NCBI GenBank assembly: GCA_002473165.1
Contig: DKSD01000035.1
Coordinates: 1-59,261 of the forward strand
Reading direction: 5' to 3'
Origin: Succinatimonas sp. UBA7265
GTDB taxonomy: Bacteria; Pseudomonadota; Gammaproteobacteria; Enterobacterales; Succinivibrionaceae
DNA: 59,261 bases
The position numbers and the translations under genes are program-made. Below are positions 50,882 to 59,221 of this stretch, piece after piece. Under the pieces are notes generated by a model that made no database searches, was not told the origin of the DNA, and saw only the letters and a list, made by a program, of their open reading frames with translations. The first letter of the stretch is position 1. Every line of letters starts with the position of its first letter.

Positions 50882-52171
50882 TTATTTCTTAAGCCGGTTT
50901 ATGGCGCGCCAGGCGATGTCGCTGCGGCAGAACATGCCGCGGAAGGACACCTTTTTGGCGCACTCATAGGCGCGATCGCGGGCTTTTGCGATGTCATCGC
51001 CCAAAGCGGTGGCGCAGAGCACGCGGCCGCCTGATGTGACGATCTTCCCGTCCTGCTCTTTCGTGCCGGCCTCAAAGATCTTCATGCCCTCAGGCAGGGG
51101 CTCGTCAAGACCGGTGATCACATCGCCTTTTTTAGGCGAGGCGGGGTAGCCCTCGGCGGCGAGCACGACGCCGACAGCCGGGCGCGGATCGTATTTGGCC
51201 TCCAGAGCGCAGAGCCCGCCGTCAGTGCAGGCCTTAAGGCACAGCGCGACGAGATCGGACTGCATGCGCATCATGATGGGCTGCGTCTCCGGATCGCCAA
51301 AACGGCAGTTGAACTCCACGACGCGCGGCTGGCCCTGTTTGTCTATCATGAGCCCGGCGTAGAGGAAGCCGCGGTAGGGGTGGCCGTCCTCGCGCATGCC
51401 CTTTAACGTCGGGTTGATGATCTCATCCATGACCTTCTGATAGACCTCGGCGGTGACGACCGGGGCGGGCGAGTAGGCGCCCATGCCGCCGGTGTTCGGA
51501 CCCTGATCGCCGTCGCCTACGCGCTTGTGATCCTGGGATGTCGCCATGGGCAGGGCGTTGACGGTGTCGGACATCACGATGAACGAGGCTTCCTCGCCTT
51601 CCATGAAGTCCTCGATGACAACGCGCGCGGAGGCATCGCCGAAGCGGTGCTCATCGAGCATGTCGTGCACGGCCTGCAAGGCCTCATCGACCGTCATGGC
51701 CACGGTCACGCCTTTGCCGGCGGCCAGGCCGTCTGCCTTGATCACGATCGGCGCGCCGTGTTTTTTTACGTACTCGCAGGCCTTTTGAGCGTCCGTGAAG
51801 ACCTCGTAGGCGGCCGTCGGGATATGGTGGCGCTTTAGGAAATCCTTCGTGAAGGACTTTGAGCCCTCAAGCTGCGCCGCGGCTTTGGACGGCCCGAAGA
51901 TCTTCAGGCCGTTTTTCTCAAAGAGATCGGTGATGCCGGCAACGAGCGGGGCCTCAGGGCCGACGATCGTGAGATCTATGTCTTCCTGGCGGGCAAAGTC
52001 GCACAGGCCCTGCAGATCATCACAGGCGATCTTAACGTTCGTGATCCCCTTCTCCCTGGCGGTGCCGGGGTTGCCCGGAGCCACAAAGACCTGGGGGTGG
52101 AGGCCGGAGAGCGAGGCTCTCCAGGCCAGGGCGTGCTCGCGCCCGCCGCTGCCGATGACTAAAACTTTCAT
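50882..52171 (-). CDS. purD: Phosphoribosylamine-glycine ligase (GARS)
   Basis: Second step of purine synthesis. 429 residues. MKVLVIGSGGREHALAW at the start, ATP-grasp domain with HGAPIVIKADGLAAGKGVTVA (about 135-155), GPNTGGMGAYSPAP and VVEFNCRFGDPETQ. Two adjacent ATGs (52174, 52171) are possible; the second gives the family's usual first residue and a better distance (6 nt) to GGAG. Begins about 15 nt after purH, as in E. coli purHD. Glycine from glyA (6.7 kb) is its substrate. Confidence 0.97.
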   Translation of the reverse strand: MKVLVIGSGGREHALAWRASLSGLHPQVFVAPGNPGTAREKGITNVKIACDDLQGLCDFARQEDIDLTIVGPEAPLVAGITDLFEKNGLKIFGPSKAAAQLEGSKSFTKDFLKRHHIPTAAYEVFTDAQKACEYVKKHGAPIVIKADGLAAGKGVTVAMTVDEALQAVHDMLDEHRFGDASARVVIEDFMEGEEASFIVMSDTVNALPMATSQDHKRVGDGDQGPNTGGMGAYSPAPVVTAEVYQKVMDEIINPTLKGMREDGHPYRGFLYAGLMIDKQGQPRVVEFNCRFGDPETQPIMMRMQSDLVALCLKACTDGGLCALEAKYDPRPAVGVVLAAEGYPASPKKGDVITGLDEPLPEGMKIFEAGTKEQDGKIVTSGGRVLCATALGDDIAKARDRAYECAKKVSFRGMFCRSDIAWRAINRLKK

Positions 52172-52186
52172 CATGTGCTCCTTGTG

Positions 52187-53776
52187 TCAGTGGCGGAAAT
52201 GGCGCATGCCGGTGAAGACCATGGCGATGCCGTGTTCGTTGGCCGCGTCTATGACTTCCTGATCGCGGATCGACCCGCCCGGCTCGATGATGCTCTTGAT
52301 GCCGGCTGCGGCGGCCGCGTCCACGCCGTCGCGGAACGGGAAGAACGCATCCGAGGCCAGCGAGGCGCCCTCAAGCGACAGCTTGGCATCCTCGGCCCTT
52401 AAGCAGGCGATCCTCGCCGAGAACACGCGCGAGGTCTGGCCGCAGCCTACGCCCAGCGTGCGCTTGTTCTTCGTGTAGACGATGGCGTTGGACTTCGTGA
52501 ACTTGCACACCTTCCAGGCAAAGAGCAGTTCGTCCATCTCCTCAGGAGTAGGGGCGCGCCTGGTCACGACCTTGAGATCCTCTTTGCGCACGATCTGCAA
52601 GTCAGCCTGCTGCACCAAAAGCCCGCCGTTGACTTTCTTGCAGTCAATGCGCGGCTTGGCAGGGCCCAAAGCGCCGGTTTGCAGCAGGCGGATGTTCTTC
52701 TTCTTTGCCACGGCCTGTCTGGCTTCCGCGGAAACCTCCGGGGCGACGATGACCTCGCAGAACTGGCGGGAGACGATGGCCTCGGCCGTCTTGCCGTCAA
52801 GCGGGCGGTTGAAGGCGATGATGCCGCCGAAGGCCGATTCGCTGTCGCACTTGAACGCGGCGTCATAGGCGTCAGTGAGGTTATCGGCCAAAGCCACGCC
52901 GCAGGGGTTGGCGTGCTTGACGATCACGCAGGCCGGCTCCTCGAACTGGCGCACGCACTCTATGGCCGCGTCCGTGTCGGAGATGTTGTTGTAGGAGAGC
53001 TCTTTGCCCTGCAGCTGCACTGCCGTGGTGATGCCGCTGTCGTGCGCGTCGATGTCGGCGTAGAACGCGGCTTTCTGGTGCGGGTTCTCGCCGTAGCGCA
53101 TGTTCTGCAGTTTCTTAAAGTTCAAATTCAGCGTGCGCGGGAACACGCTCAGTGTGCCGTCTGAGATGCCGTAGTCAGGCACCTTCGTGCCAAAGTAGTT
53201 GGCGATGGCGCTGTCGTAGGCGGCCGTGTGCTCAAAGGCGGCGATGGCGAGGTCAAAGCGGGTGGCGAACGTGAGGGAGCCTGCGTGCGCGTCCATCTCA
53301 GCAAGCACGCGTTTGTAGTCTGAGGCGCGCACCACGATGGCGACGTCGCGGTTGTTCTTGGCGGCGGCGCGAACCATGGTGGGGCCGCCGATGTCGATAT
53401 TCTCTATGGCTTTCTCAAGCGGGCAGTTCGGATCGGCGACGGTTTTTGCAAAGGGGTAGAGGTTCACGACGACGAGATCTATAGGCAGGATCCCGTGCGC
53501 TTTCATCACTTCCTCGTCTTTGCCGCGCCGGCCCAGAATGCCGCCGTGGACCTTGGGATGGAGCGTCTTGACCCTGCCGTCCATCATCTCCGGGAAACCG
53601 GTGTAGTCTGAAACCTCGGTGACCGCGACGCCGTTTTGCGCAAGCAGCCTGGCCGTGCCGCCGGTTGAGAGGATCTCAACCTTGCGCTCGCGCAGCGCTT
53701 TGGCGAATTCAACGATGCCGGTTTTGTCCGAGACGCTGATGAGCGCCCGGCGGATGGGACGTAAGAGTTCTTCCAT
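52187..53776 (-). CDS. purH: Bifunctional AICAR transformylase / IMP cyclohydrolase
   Basis: Last two steps of IMP synthesis. 529 residues, as in E. coli (529). MGS-like cyclohydrolase domain first (about 1-200: RRALISVSDKTGIVEFAKAL, ILSTGGTARLL, GFPEMMDGRVKTLHPKVHGGILGRR), then the transformylase domain with LSYNNISDTDAA, VKHANPCGVA and the late SDAFFPFRDGVDAAA..I. I use the ATG at 53776; a TTG six codons earlier is the alternative. GGAG lies 12 nt away, a long spacing. It heads the purHD operon. Confidence 0.97.
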   Translation of the reverse strand: MEELLRPIRRALISVSDKTGIVEFAKALRERKVEILSTGGTARLLAQNGVAVTEVSDYTGFPEMMDGRVKTLHPKVHGGILGRRGKDEEVMKAHGILPIDLVVVNLYPFAKTVADPNCPLEKAIENIDIGGPTMVRAAAKNNRDVAIVVRASDYKRVLAEMDAHAGSLTFATRFDLAIAAFEHTAAYDSAIANYFGTKVPDYGISDGTLSVFPRTLNLNFKKLQNMRYGENPHQKAAFYADIDAHDSGITTAVQLQGKELSYNNISDTDAAIECVRQFEEPACVIVKHANPCGVALADNLTDAYDAAFKCDSESAFGGIIAFNRPLDGKTAEAIVSRQFCEVIVAPEVSAEARQAVAKKKNIRLLQTGALGPAKPRIDCKKVNGGLLVQQADLQIVRKEDLKVVTRRAPTPEEMDELLFAWKVCKFTKSNAIVYTKNKRTLGVGCGQTSRVFSARIACLRAEDAKLSLEGASLASDAFFPFRDGVDAAAAAGIKSIIEPGGSIRDQEVIDAANEHGIAMVFTGMRHFRH

Positions 53777-53838
53777 GACAGTAACATGCTCCAAATAAAG
53801 CTTGCCGGCTCAGGGAGGCGGGCCGGCGGACGGCCACT

Positions 53839-53867
53839 ATTTTAACAGCCGCGCACCCCGATCGGGG
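53839..53867 (-). promoter_or_regulatory. purHD promoter with a palindrome over the -35
   Basis: On the minus strand TGTTAAAAT gives an extended -10 (TAAAAT 53839-53844). The perfect 12-bp palindrome CCCCGATCGGGG (53856-53867) covers the -35 position. It does not match the E. coli PurR box but is well placed for a repressor. Confidence 0.5.
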
Positions 53868-53932
53868 ACGGAGCGTCTGTGCCCGCAAAAGATGCACCAA
53901 AGGGGTTTTTTGGCTAAAGAATGCGCCCCGCG

Positions 53933-53989
53933 GTGGCATCGGGCGTTTTTGCAGATATAATGACATGCGTTGCGCCGCCGTGCGGCGCG
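53933..53989 (+). promoter_or_regulatory. hupA promoter and leader hairpin
   Basis: GTGGCA (53933-53938), 17 nt, TATAAT (53956-53961). The leader is about 110 nt and begins with hairpin GCGCCGC (53972-53978), loop CGT, GCGGCGC (53982-53988). AGGA (54069-54072) precedes the ATG by 8 nt. The whole 304-bp spacer 53777-54080 holds only this and the divergent purHD promoter. Confidence 0.6.
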
Positions 53990-54080
53990 ACAGCGGCCGC
54001 GCCGTTTTACGGTGCTTTGGGACAGCCAAGGCCAGGGCCGCCTGTTACGAAGTAATTGAAATTTCTTACAGGATTTTTTA

Positions 54081-54356
54081 ATGAACAAGACCGAACTCGT
54101 GGCACAGGTTGCCAAGCGTGCCAATCTCCCTTTAACCACTTCCCGCAAGGCCGTGCAGGCTCTGTGCGATTCCATCAGCGACGCCCTTAAAGACGGCGAT
54201 CGCGTGCAGCTCGTCGGCTTCGGCACCTTCAAGGTGACCGAGCGCGCCGCCCGTGAAGGCCGCAACCCTCAGACCGGCAAGACCATGCACATCCCGGCTT
54301 CCAAGTCCCCGTCATTCTCCGCCGGCGCCGAGCTCAAGAAAGCCGTCAACAAGTGA
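54081..54356 (+). CDS. hupA: DNA-binding protein HU
   Basis: 91 residues (90 in E. coli). Nucleoid protein that bends DNA as a dimer. MNKTELVAQVAKRANLPLTTSRKAVQALCDSI is the dimerisation half; GFGTFKVTERAAREGRNPQTGKTMHIPASKSPSFSAG contains the beta-arm with the intercalating Pro in NPQTG. Placed as hupA rather than hupB because purHD and yjaG are its neighbours, as in E. coli. Codons are of the highly expressed type. Confidence 0.95.
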   Translation: MNKTELVAQVAKRANLPLTTSRKAVQALCDSISDALKDGDRVQLVGFGTFKVTERAAREGRNPQTGKTMHIPASKSPSFSAGAELKKAVNK

Positions 54357-54377
54357 CATAAGGCATAAATTTGCCAG

Positions 54378-54405
54378 GGCGTCCGCAGTTTGCGGACGCC
54401 TTTTT
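54378..54405 (+). terminator. Terminator of hupA
   Basis: GGCGTCCGCA (54378-54387), loop GTT, TGCGGACGCC (54391-54400), TTTTT. Confidence 0.92.
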
Positions 54406-54476
54406 CGTATGCGGGCGTTCTGATTGGTTAGAATGTCCGTGACAATCCCGATTTTTCAGCTTGCATGAGGTACTAA

Positions 54477-56126
54477 ATGGCAATTCACAAGCGCGCCGGC
54501 ACCAAAGCCCTGCAGGAGGACCTGGTAAACATCCCCCGCCTGATGGCGGCCTATTACCTGAACCACCCGGATCTGGACAATCCGCAGGATCTCGTCTCCT
54601 TCGGCACCTCCGGCCACCGCGGCTCCTCGCTCAACGGTTCGTTTAACGAGGATCACATCCTGGCCATCTCCCAGGCGATCGCCGAATACCGCGTCAAAGA
54701 AGGCATAGACGGCCCGCTGTTCATCGGCATGGACACGCACGCCCTCTCCGAGGCGGCGCTGGCCACGGCCATAGAGGTCCTGGGCGCCAACGGCGTCGAG
54801 GTGCGCGTCGAAAAGGATCACGGCTACACCCCGACCCCTTCCGTCTCGTTTGCCATCCTCAATTACAACAAAGGCCGCAGCGATCATTTAGCCGACGGCA
54901 TCGTGATCACCCCGTCGCACAACCCTCCGAACAACGGCGGCTTCAAGTACAACCCGACTAACGGCGGCCCGGCGGGCACGGAGATCACCTCCTGGGTGCA
55001 AAACCGCGCAAACGACATCTTAAAAGGCGGGCTGCGCGAAGTCAGGCGCGTGCCTTATGAGAAGGCCTGCCGCCTGCCGAACGTCAAAGAGCACGACATG
55101 CTCACCCAGTATGTCGGCGCTTTGGGCGAGATCATCGACATGGAGGCGATCTCCAAATCCGGCGTGCGCATCGGCGTCGATCCGTTAGGCGGCTCCGGCC
55201 TCTGTTACTGGGACCGCATCGCCGACGAGTACAAGCTCAACATCAAGGTCGTGAACTACAGCGTCGATCCGACGTTCTCGTTCATGTGCCTCGATCGCGA
55301 CGGCAAGATCCGCATGGACTGCTCGAGCCCTTACGCCATGGCCGGCCTCATCAAGATGAAGGACGACTTTGACATCGCCTTTGGCAACGATCCTGACTAT
55401 GACCGCCACGGCATCGTCTGCCACAGCGGCCTCATGAACCCGAACCACTACCTCTCCGCGGCCATAAATTACATCTTTACGCACCGCAAAGACTGGCCGG
55501 CGCAGGCCATGGTGGGCAAGACCGTCGTGTCCTCGAGCATGATGAACCGCGTAGCCGAAGGCCTGGGCCGCAAGGCTTACGAAGTGCCGGTGGGCTTTAA
55601 GTGGTTCGTGCCCGGCCTGTTCTCAAAAGATCTGGCCTGGGGCTGCGAGGAAAGCGCCGGCGCCTCGTTCCTGCGCAAGGACGGCTCGGTGTGGACCACG
55701 GACAAGGACGGCATCATCGCCTCGCTGCTCTCAGCCGAGATCCTCGCCGTGACCGGCAAAGATCCCGCCGAGCATTACGCCGCGCTCACGAAGAAATACG
55801 GCAGCCCGTTCTACACCCGCATCGACGCTGTGGCCACCCCGGCGCAGAAAGCGGCGCTGAAGAAACTCGATCCCTCCGCCGTCGAGGCTGACATGCTCGC
55901 CGGCGAGAAGATCGAGCAGAAGCTGACCCGCGCTCCCGGCAACAACGCCGAGATCGGCGGCCTCAAGGTTGTGACGAAGAACGGCTGGTTCGCCGCCCGT
56001 CCTTCCGGCACCGAGGACGTCTACAAGATCTACATGGAGTCGTTCAAGAGCGAGGATCATTTAAAACAGATCGGCAAAGAGGCCGAGGAGATCGTCAACG
56101 CCGCGCTGAAAAAAGCCGGAGTCTGA
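54477..56126 (+). CDS. pgm: Phosphoglucomutase (alpha-D-glucose phosphate-specific)
   Basis: Interconverts glucose-1-P and glucose-6-P, linking glycolysis to UDP-glucose (substrate of ugd at 13.9 kb) and glycogen. 549 residues (546 in E. coli). FGTSGHRGS near 42-50, the phosphoserine loop TPSHNPP (Ser about 147), metal loop DPDYDRHG (about 303-310), sugar-binding GCEESAGASF, and phosphate-binding RPSGTEDVYKIY near the end. TGAGGT upstream of the ATG. Own promoter likely (TAGAAT 54429-54434) after the hupA terminator. Confidence 0.97.
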   Translation: MAIHKRAGTKALQEDLVNIPRLMAAYYLNHPDLDNPQDLVSFGTSGHRGSSLNGSFNEDHILAISQAIAEYRVKEGIDGPLFIGMDTHALSEAALATAIEVLGANGVEVRVEKDHGYTPTPSVSFAILNYNKGRSDHLADGIVITPSHNPPNNGGFKYNPTNGGPAGTEITSWVQNRANDILKGGLREVRRVPYEKACRLPNVKEHDMLTQYVGALGEIIDMEAISKSGVRIGVDPLGGSGLCYWDRIADEYKLNIKVVNYSVDPTFSFMCLDRDGKIRMDCSSPYAMAGLIKMKDDFDIAFGNDPDYDRHGIVCHSGLMNPNHYLSAAINYIFTHRKDWPAQAMVGKTVVSSSMMNRVAEGLGRKAYEVPVGFKWFVPGLFSKDLAWGCEESAGASFLRKDGSVWTTDKDGIIASLLSAEILAVTGKDPAEHYAALTKKYGSPFYTRIDAVATPAQKAALKKLDPSAVEADMLAGEKIEQKLTRAPGNNAEIGGLKVVTKNGWFAARPSGTEDVYKIYMESFKSEDHLKQIGKEAEEIVNAALKKAGV

Positions 56127-56145
56127 TGAGAGCTTAAGCCCGATT

Positions 56146-56197
56146 TGCTAAAATTTAGGCCCGTCCGCGCAAGCGGACGGGCCTGATTGTTTTTTTG
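56146..56197 (+). terminator. Terminator of pgm, with an extended -10 just before it
   Basis: GGCCCGTCCGC (56158-56168), tetraloop GCAA, GCGGACGGGCC (56173-56183), then TGATTG and seven T. TGCTAAAAT (56146-56154) ends 3 nt before the stem, the same arrangement as at 12695-12738. Confidence 0.88.
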
Positions 56198-56211
56198 CCC
56201 CGGATGAAAGC

Positions 56212-57075
56212 ATGGATATTCCCGCAGGATCTTATAAGGCGGCGGTGTTCGATCTCGACGGCACGCTGCTGCGCGATGACAAGTCGGTAAGTCCCCGCAG
56301 CGTCGCCGCGGTGCAGCGCGCGCTCAAGGCCGGCTGGAGCATCGCGATCGCCACGGGGCGCCATCCCAAGTCCGCGCTGCATTTTTTCAAAGAGCTCGGC
56401 GCGCTGTCAGAGCGCTCGCTTGCCGTGTGCTTTAACGGCTCGGCGCTTTTAAACGTCTCAGATTACGCCAAAGCCGGAGCCCCGGACACCGGCTTTGCGC
56501 TCTTAAAGGCCGATCCGGCCTCAGGTGATGAGATCTCAAGGGTTGCCTGCCTTGCGCACCGTTTCGGGCTGAGGGTCCACGGCTACAGCCTGAGGCACGG
56601 CCTGTGCTGCGAGGACACGAACGTCTATACGATGCGCGAGATCATCCACTCGCATGTAAGCTGCTCAGAAGGCTTTGATTTTGAGCATGCGCCCAATGAC
56701 GAGCGGTTTTTTAAAGTGATCGCCGTTGGCCGGTCTTTTGAGATCGACGAGTTCCGCGCCGCGCTCACCTCGTACATCAAAGAGCACTTTGAGGTGATGC
56801 GCACGGATGACAATTTCTTAGAGTTCATCCCGCACCACTGCTCAAAAGGGGCGGCGCTTTTGTGGATGTGCGAGGCCTGCGGCTTAAAGCCCTCTGAGAT
56901 CGTGGCCTTCGGGGACGCGGAAAACGATCTGCTCATGATTAAAAATGCAGGCCTGGGCGTTGCCATGGGCAACGCGCAGCCTGAGGTGAAAGCGCAGGCC
57001 GATCTCGTGACGCTGAGCAATGAACAAGACGGCATCGCCGAGGTTTTGGAGAGCATTTTAGGAGGCGCAAAGTGA
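56212..57075 (+). CDS. Cof-type HAD-superfamily phosphatase
   Basis: 287 residues. Motif I FDLDGTLLRDDKSVS (14-28), motif II IATGRHP, a type IIB cap, then KGAALLWMCEACGL and motif IV FGDAENDLLMIKNAGLGVAMGNAQPEVKAQADLVT. Enzymes of this Cof/YidA group dephosphorylate sugar phosphates, FMN or PLP with broad specificity; the substrate is open. The ATG has a weak GATGAAAG. Ends with GGAGG serving the next gene, whose GTG overlaps its stop. Confidence 0.85.
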   Translation: MDIPAGSYKAAVFDLDGTLLRDDKSVSPRSVAAVQRALKAGWSIAIATGRHPKSALHFFKELGALSERSLAVCFNGSALLNVSDYAKAGAPDTGFALLKADPASGDEISRVACLAHRFGLRVHGYSLRHGLCCEDTNVYTMREIIHSHVSCSEGFDFEHAPNDERFFKVIAVGRSFEIDEFRAALTSYIKEHFEVMRTDDNFLEFIPHHCSKGAALLWMCEACGLKPSEIVAFGDAENDLLMIKNAGLGVAMGNAQPEVKAQADLVTLSNEQDGIAEVLESILGGAK

Positions 57076-58856
57076 GCGCGAAAACAGCGGCGCACAGCGG
57101 CGCAAAACACGGGCCTGACAGCCTGCCTTTGGGGCAGTCCGTCAAGGCGTTTTTTAAGATCGCCGTTCCCTACTGGAAAAGCCGCGACAGCCTGATCTCC
57201 TGGGTGCTGTTGGCGCTCATTATCGGCCTGACCTCTGGTGCCATCTACCTTGCGACCGTGTTTAACAGCTGGTACAAGTCTTTTTGGGACACCATTCAGA
57301 ATTACGACATTCCCGAGTTCAAGCGCCAGCTTTTGATTTTCGTGATCCTCGCGGCCATCCACGTCGTCGTGTCCGTCTACAACGCCTACCTGCGCTCGCG
57401 CCTGGCGATCCGCTGGCGCCGCTGGCTTACCGTCAAGGTGATGAAGCGCTGGCTTGAGGGCGATGTCTACTACAAGATGCAGCTGGACGCCCAAAAGACC
57501 GAGAACCCCGATCAGCGTATTTCCGAGGATCTCAACTCCTTTGTCAGCGGCACGATCACGCTGCTTTTGGGCACGGCCTCGGATTTGGCGATGTTAGGCA
57601 CGTTCGGCGTCGTGCTCTGGGATCTCTCCCACAGCGTGACGCTGACGCTGTGGAACGACGACACCATTACGCTGCCTGACGGCTACCTGCTCTATCTGGC
57701 CGCGGTGTACGCGTTAGCCGGCACCGTGCTCACGTTCTTCTTTGGAAAGCCTTTGGTCAGGCTCAACTTCCGCCAGCAGCGCTATGAAGCCGATTTTCGT
57801 TTCTCGCTGGTGCGGGTGCGCGAGAACGGCGAGTCTATATCCCTTTACAAGGGCGAGCGCGAGGAGAACGGGATCCTCAATGTCCGCTTTGGCGATGTCG
57901 TCAAAAACTATTTAAGGCTTATCACCTGTGAAAAGCGCCTGGGCTTTTTTACCTTAAGCTACGCCCAGCTTGCGGTGATCTTCCCGATCCTCGTGGCCGC
58001 CCCGATGTACTTTGCCAAGATCATCACCATGGGCAGCATCATGCAGATCAACTCCGCCTTCGGCAGGGTGCAGGATTCGCTCTCGACGATCATCAACAAT
58101 TTCTCGTCATGGGCCTCGTTCAAAGCCGACGTCGACCGTCTGGCGCTCTACTTTGAAGGCATGCGCAAGGCAGATGAGATCACCTGCTTAAAGCCCTCCG
58201 AGCAGGGCGAGGAATTCTCCGTGTCAGGCCTTGAGGTTGCAACTCCCTCAGGCGAGGTTTTGTGTTCTGATCTGAGCTTTAAGCTCAAAAAGGGGCAGAG
58301 CCTGCTCATCCGCGGGCGTTCAGGCTGCGGCAAGTCGACGCTCATCCGCGCCGCAGCCGGGATCTGGCCTTGGGCCAAAGGCGCGCTCTCCTATCCTGAG
58401 GGCGCCCGGCCGCTCTTCCTCTCCCAGCGCCCTTACCTGCCTTTGGGCACGCTGCGCCAGGCCGCAGGCTACCCGGGAGAGAGTGAGCATGGCGGGCGCA
58501 CTGAGGAGTATTTCAGGCTTTTGGGCCTGGGGCGCTTTGTGAGCGAGCTTGACAATCCCGATGAGACGAACTGGGCGCTGACGCTTTCCCTGGGCGAGCA
58601 GCAGCGCGTGGCGATCATCAGGGCGCTGCTGCTGCGCCCGCGGCTGCTGATTTTGGATGAGGCGAGCTCGGCGCTTGACGAGGACACGGAAAACCTCGTG
58701 TACACGCTGTTGCGCAAAGAGCTGCCTGAGAGCGTGATCATCAGCGTCGGCCACCGTTCCACGCTTTTGAAATACCATGACTGCACCTTAAGCTGCACCG
58801 GCGGCCCTCAATGGCGTTTTGCCGCTGATGCAAGTGCAGATGCTGAAAGTGTATAA
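57072..58856 (+). CDS. SbmA/BacA-like ABC transporter with fused ATPase (YddA type)
   Basis: 594 residues. An N-terminal membrane domain of about six helices (to about 345) of the SbmA/BacA/ABCD type: SLISWVLLALIIGLTSGAIYLATVFN, FNSWYKSFWDTIQNYDIPEF, RWRRWLT, NPDQRISEDL. It is followed by an ABC ATPase with Walker A GRSGCGKST (about 415-423), signature LSLGEQQRV (about 506-514) and Walker B LLILDEASSALDEDTE. GTG start with GGAGG. Relatives include E. coli YddA and the vitamin B12/peptide transporter BacA family; cargo unknown. Probably co-transcribed with the HAD gene. Confidence 0.88.
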   Translation: MSAKTAAHSGAKHGPDSLPLGQSVKAFFKIAVPYWKSRDSLISWVLLALIIGLTSGAIYLATVFNSWYKSFWDTIQNYDIPEFKRQLLIFVILAAIHVVVSVYNAYLRSRLAIRWRRWLTVKVMKRWLEGDVYYKMQLDAQKTENPDQRISEDLNSFVSGTITLLLGTASDLAMLGTFGVVLWDLSHSVTLTLWNDDTITLPDGYLLYLAAVYALAGTVLTFFFGKPLVRLNFRQQRYEADFRFSLVRVRENGESISLYKGEREENGILNVRFGDVVKNYLRLITCEKRLGFFTLSYAQLAVIFPILVAAPMYFAKIITMGSIMQINSAFGRVQDSLSTIINNFSSWASFKADVDRLALYFEGMRKADEITCLKPSEQGEEFSVSGLEVATPSGEVLCSDLSFKLKKGQSLLIRGRSGCGKSTLIRAAAGIWPWAKGALSYPEGARPLFLSQRPYLPLGTLRQAAGYPGESEHGGRTEEYFRLLGLGRFVSELDNPDETNWALTLSLGEQQRVAIIRALLLRPRLLILDEASSALDEDTENLVYTLLRKELPESVIISVGHRSTLLKYHDCTLSCTGGPQWRFAADASADAESV

Positions 58857-58857
58857 T
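58852..58857 (+). promoter_or_regulatory. TATAAT box 7 nt before the last gene
   Basis: A perfect -10 overlapping the stop of the ABC gene. The expected start, about 7 nt downstream, coincides with the ATG at 58865, which would give a leaderless mRNA. The -35 is weak. Confidence 0.4.
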
Positions 58858-58864
58858 CCCTGCC

Positions 58865-59221
58865 ATGAGCAAAAAGCCGACTTCATCTGATGAGAAAAAA
58901 AGCGCCCAGCCTGACTCTGCAAGCAAGGCCGTGAGCCTTTCCATGCTGGTGGGCCTCGCCGTGTTCGGGATCTATCTTGCCTGGGATCTCTACTCCTCCC
59001 CTGAAACAAAGGGCGTGAGCATCATCCTTTTGATCGTGTCCCTGATCGCGCTGGGCCTTACGGTGCTCAATGTGGCGCTGGTGAGCAAGCCCAAAGAGAA
59101 GAACAAGCCCCACAGCAAGATCCGCCATCTGCGCAAGGCAGGCGCCGGGGCCGCCTCTGAGGATGAAACCCTGATCTCAGGGGCCGGGCACAGGAGCGCC
59201 GCCGGCCGCCAGAGCCGCTGA
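58865..59221 (+). CDS. Small membrane protein with two helices, function unknown
   Basis: 118 residues. A Lys/Ser-rich N-terminus (1-21), two hydrophobic helices (about 22-42, SLSMLVGLAVFGIYLAWDLY, and 50-74, VSIILLIVSLIALGLTVLNVALV), then a basic Ser/Ala-rich tail. No family recognised. No Shine-Dalgarno in the 8 nt between it and the ABC gene. It may assist the transporter upstream or be independent. The remaining 40 bases of the window show nothing I can name. Confidence 0.65.
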   Translation: MSKKPTSSDEKKSAQPDSASKAVSLSMLVGLAVFGIYLAWDLYSSPETKGVSIILLIVSLIALGLTVLNVALVSKPKEKNKPHSKIRHLRKAGAGAASEDETLISGAGHRSAAGRQSR

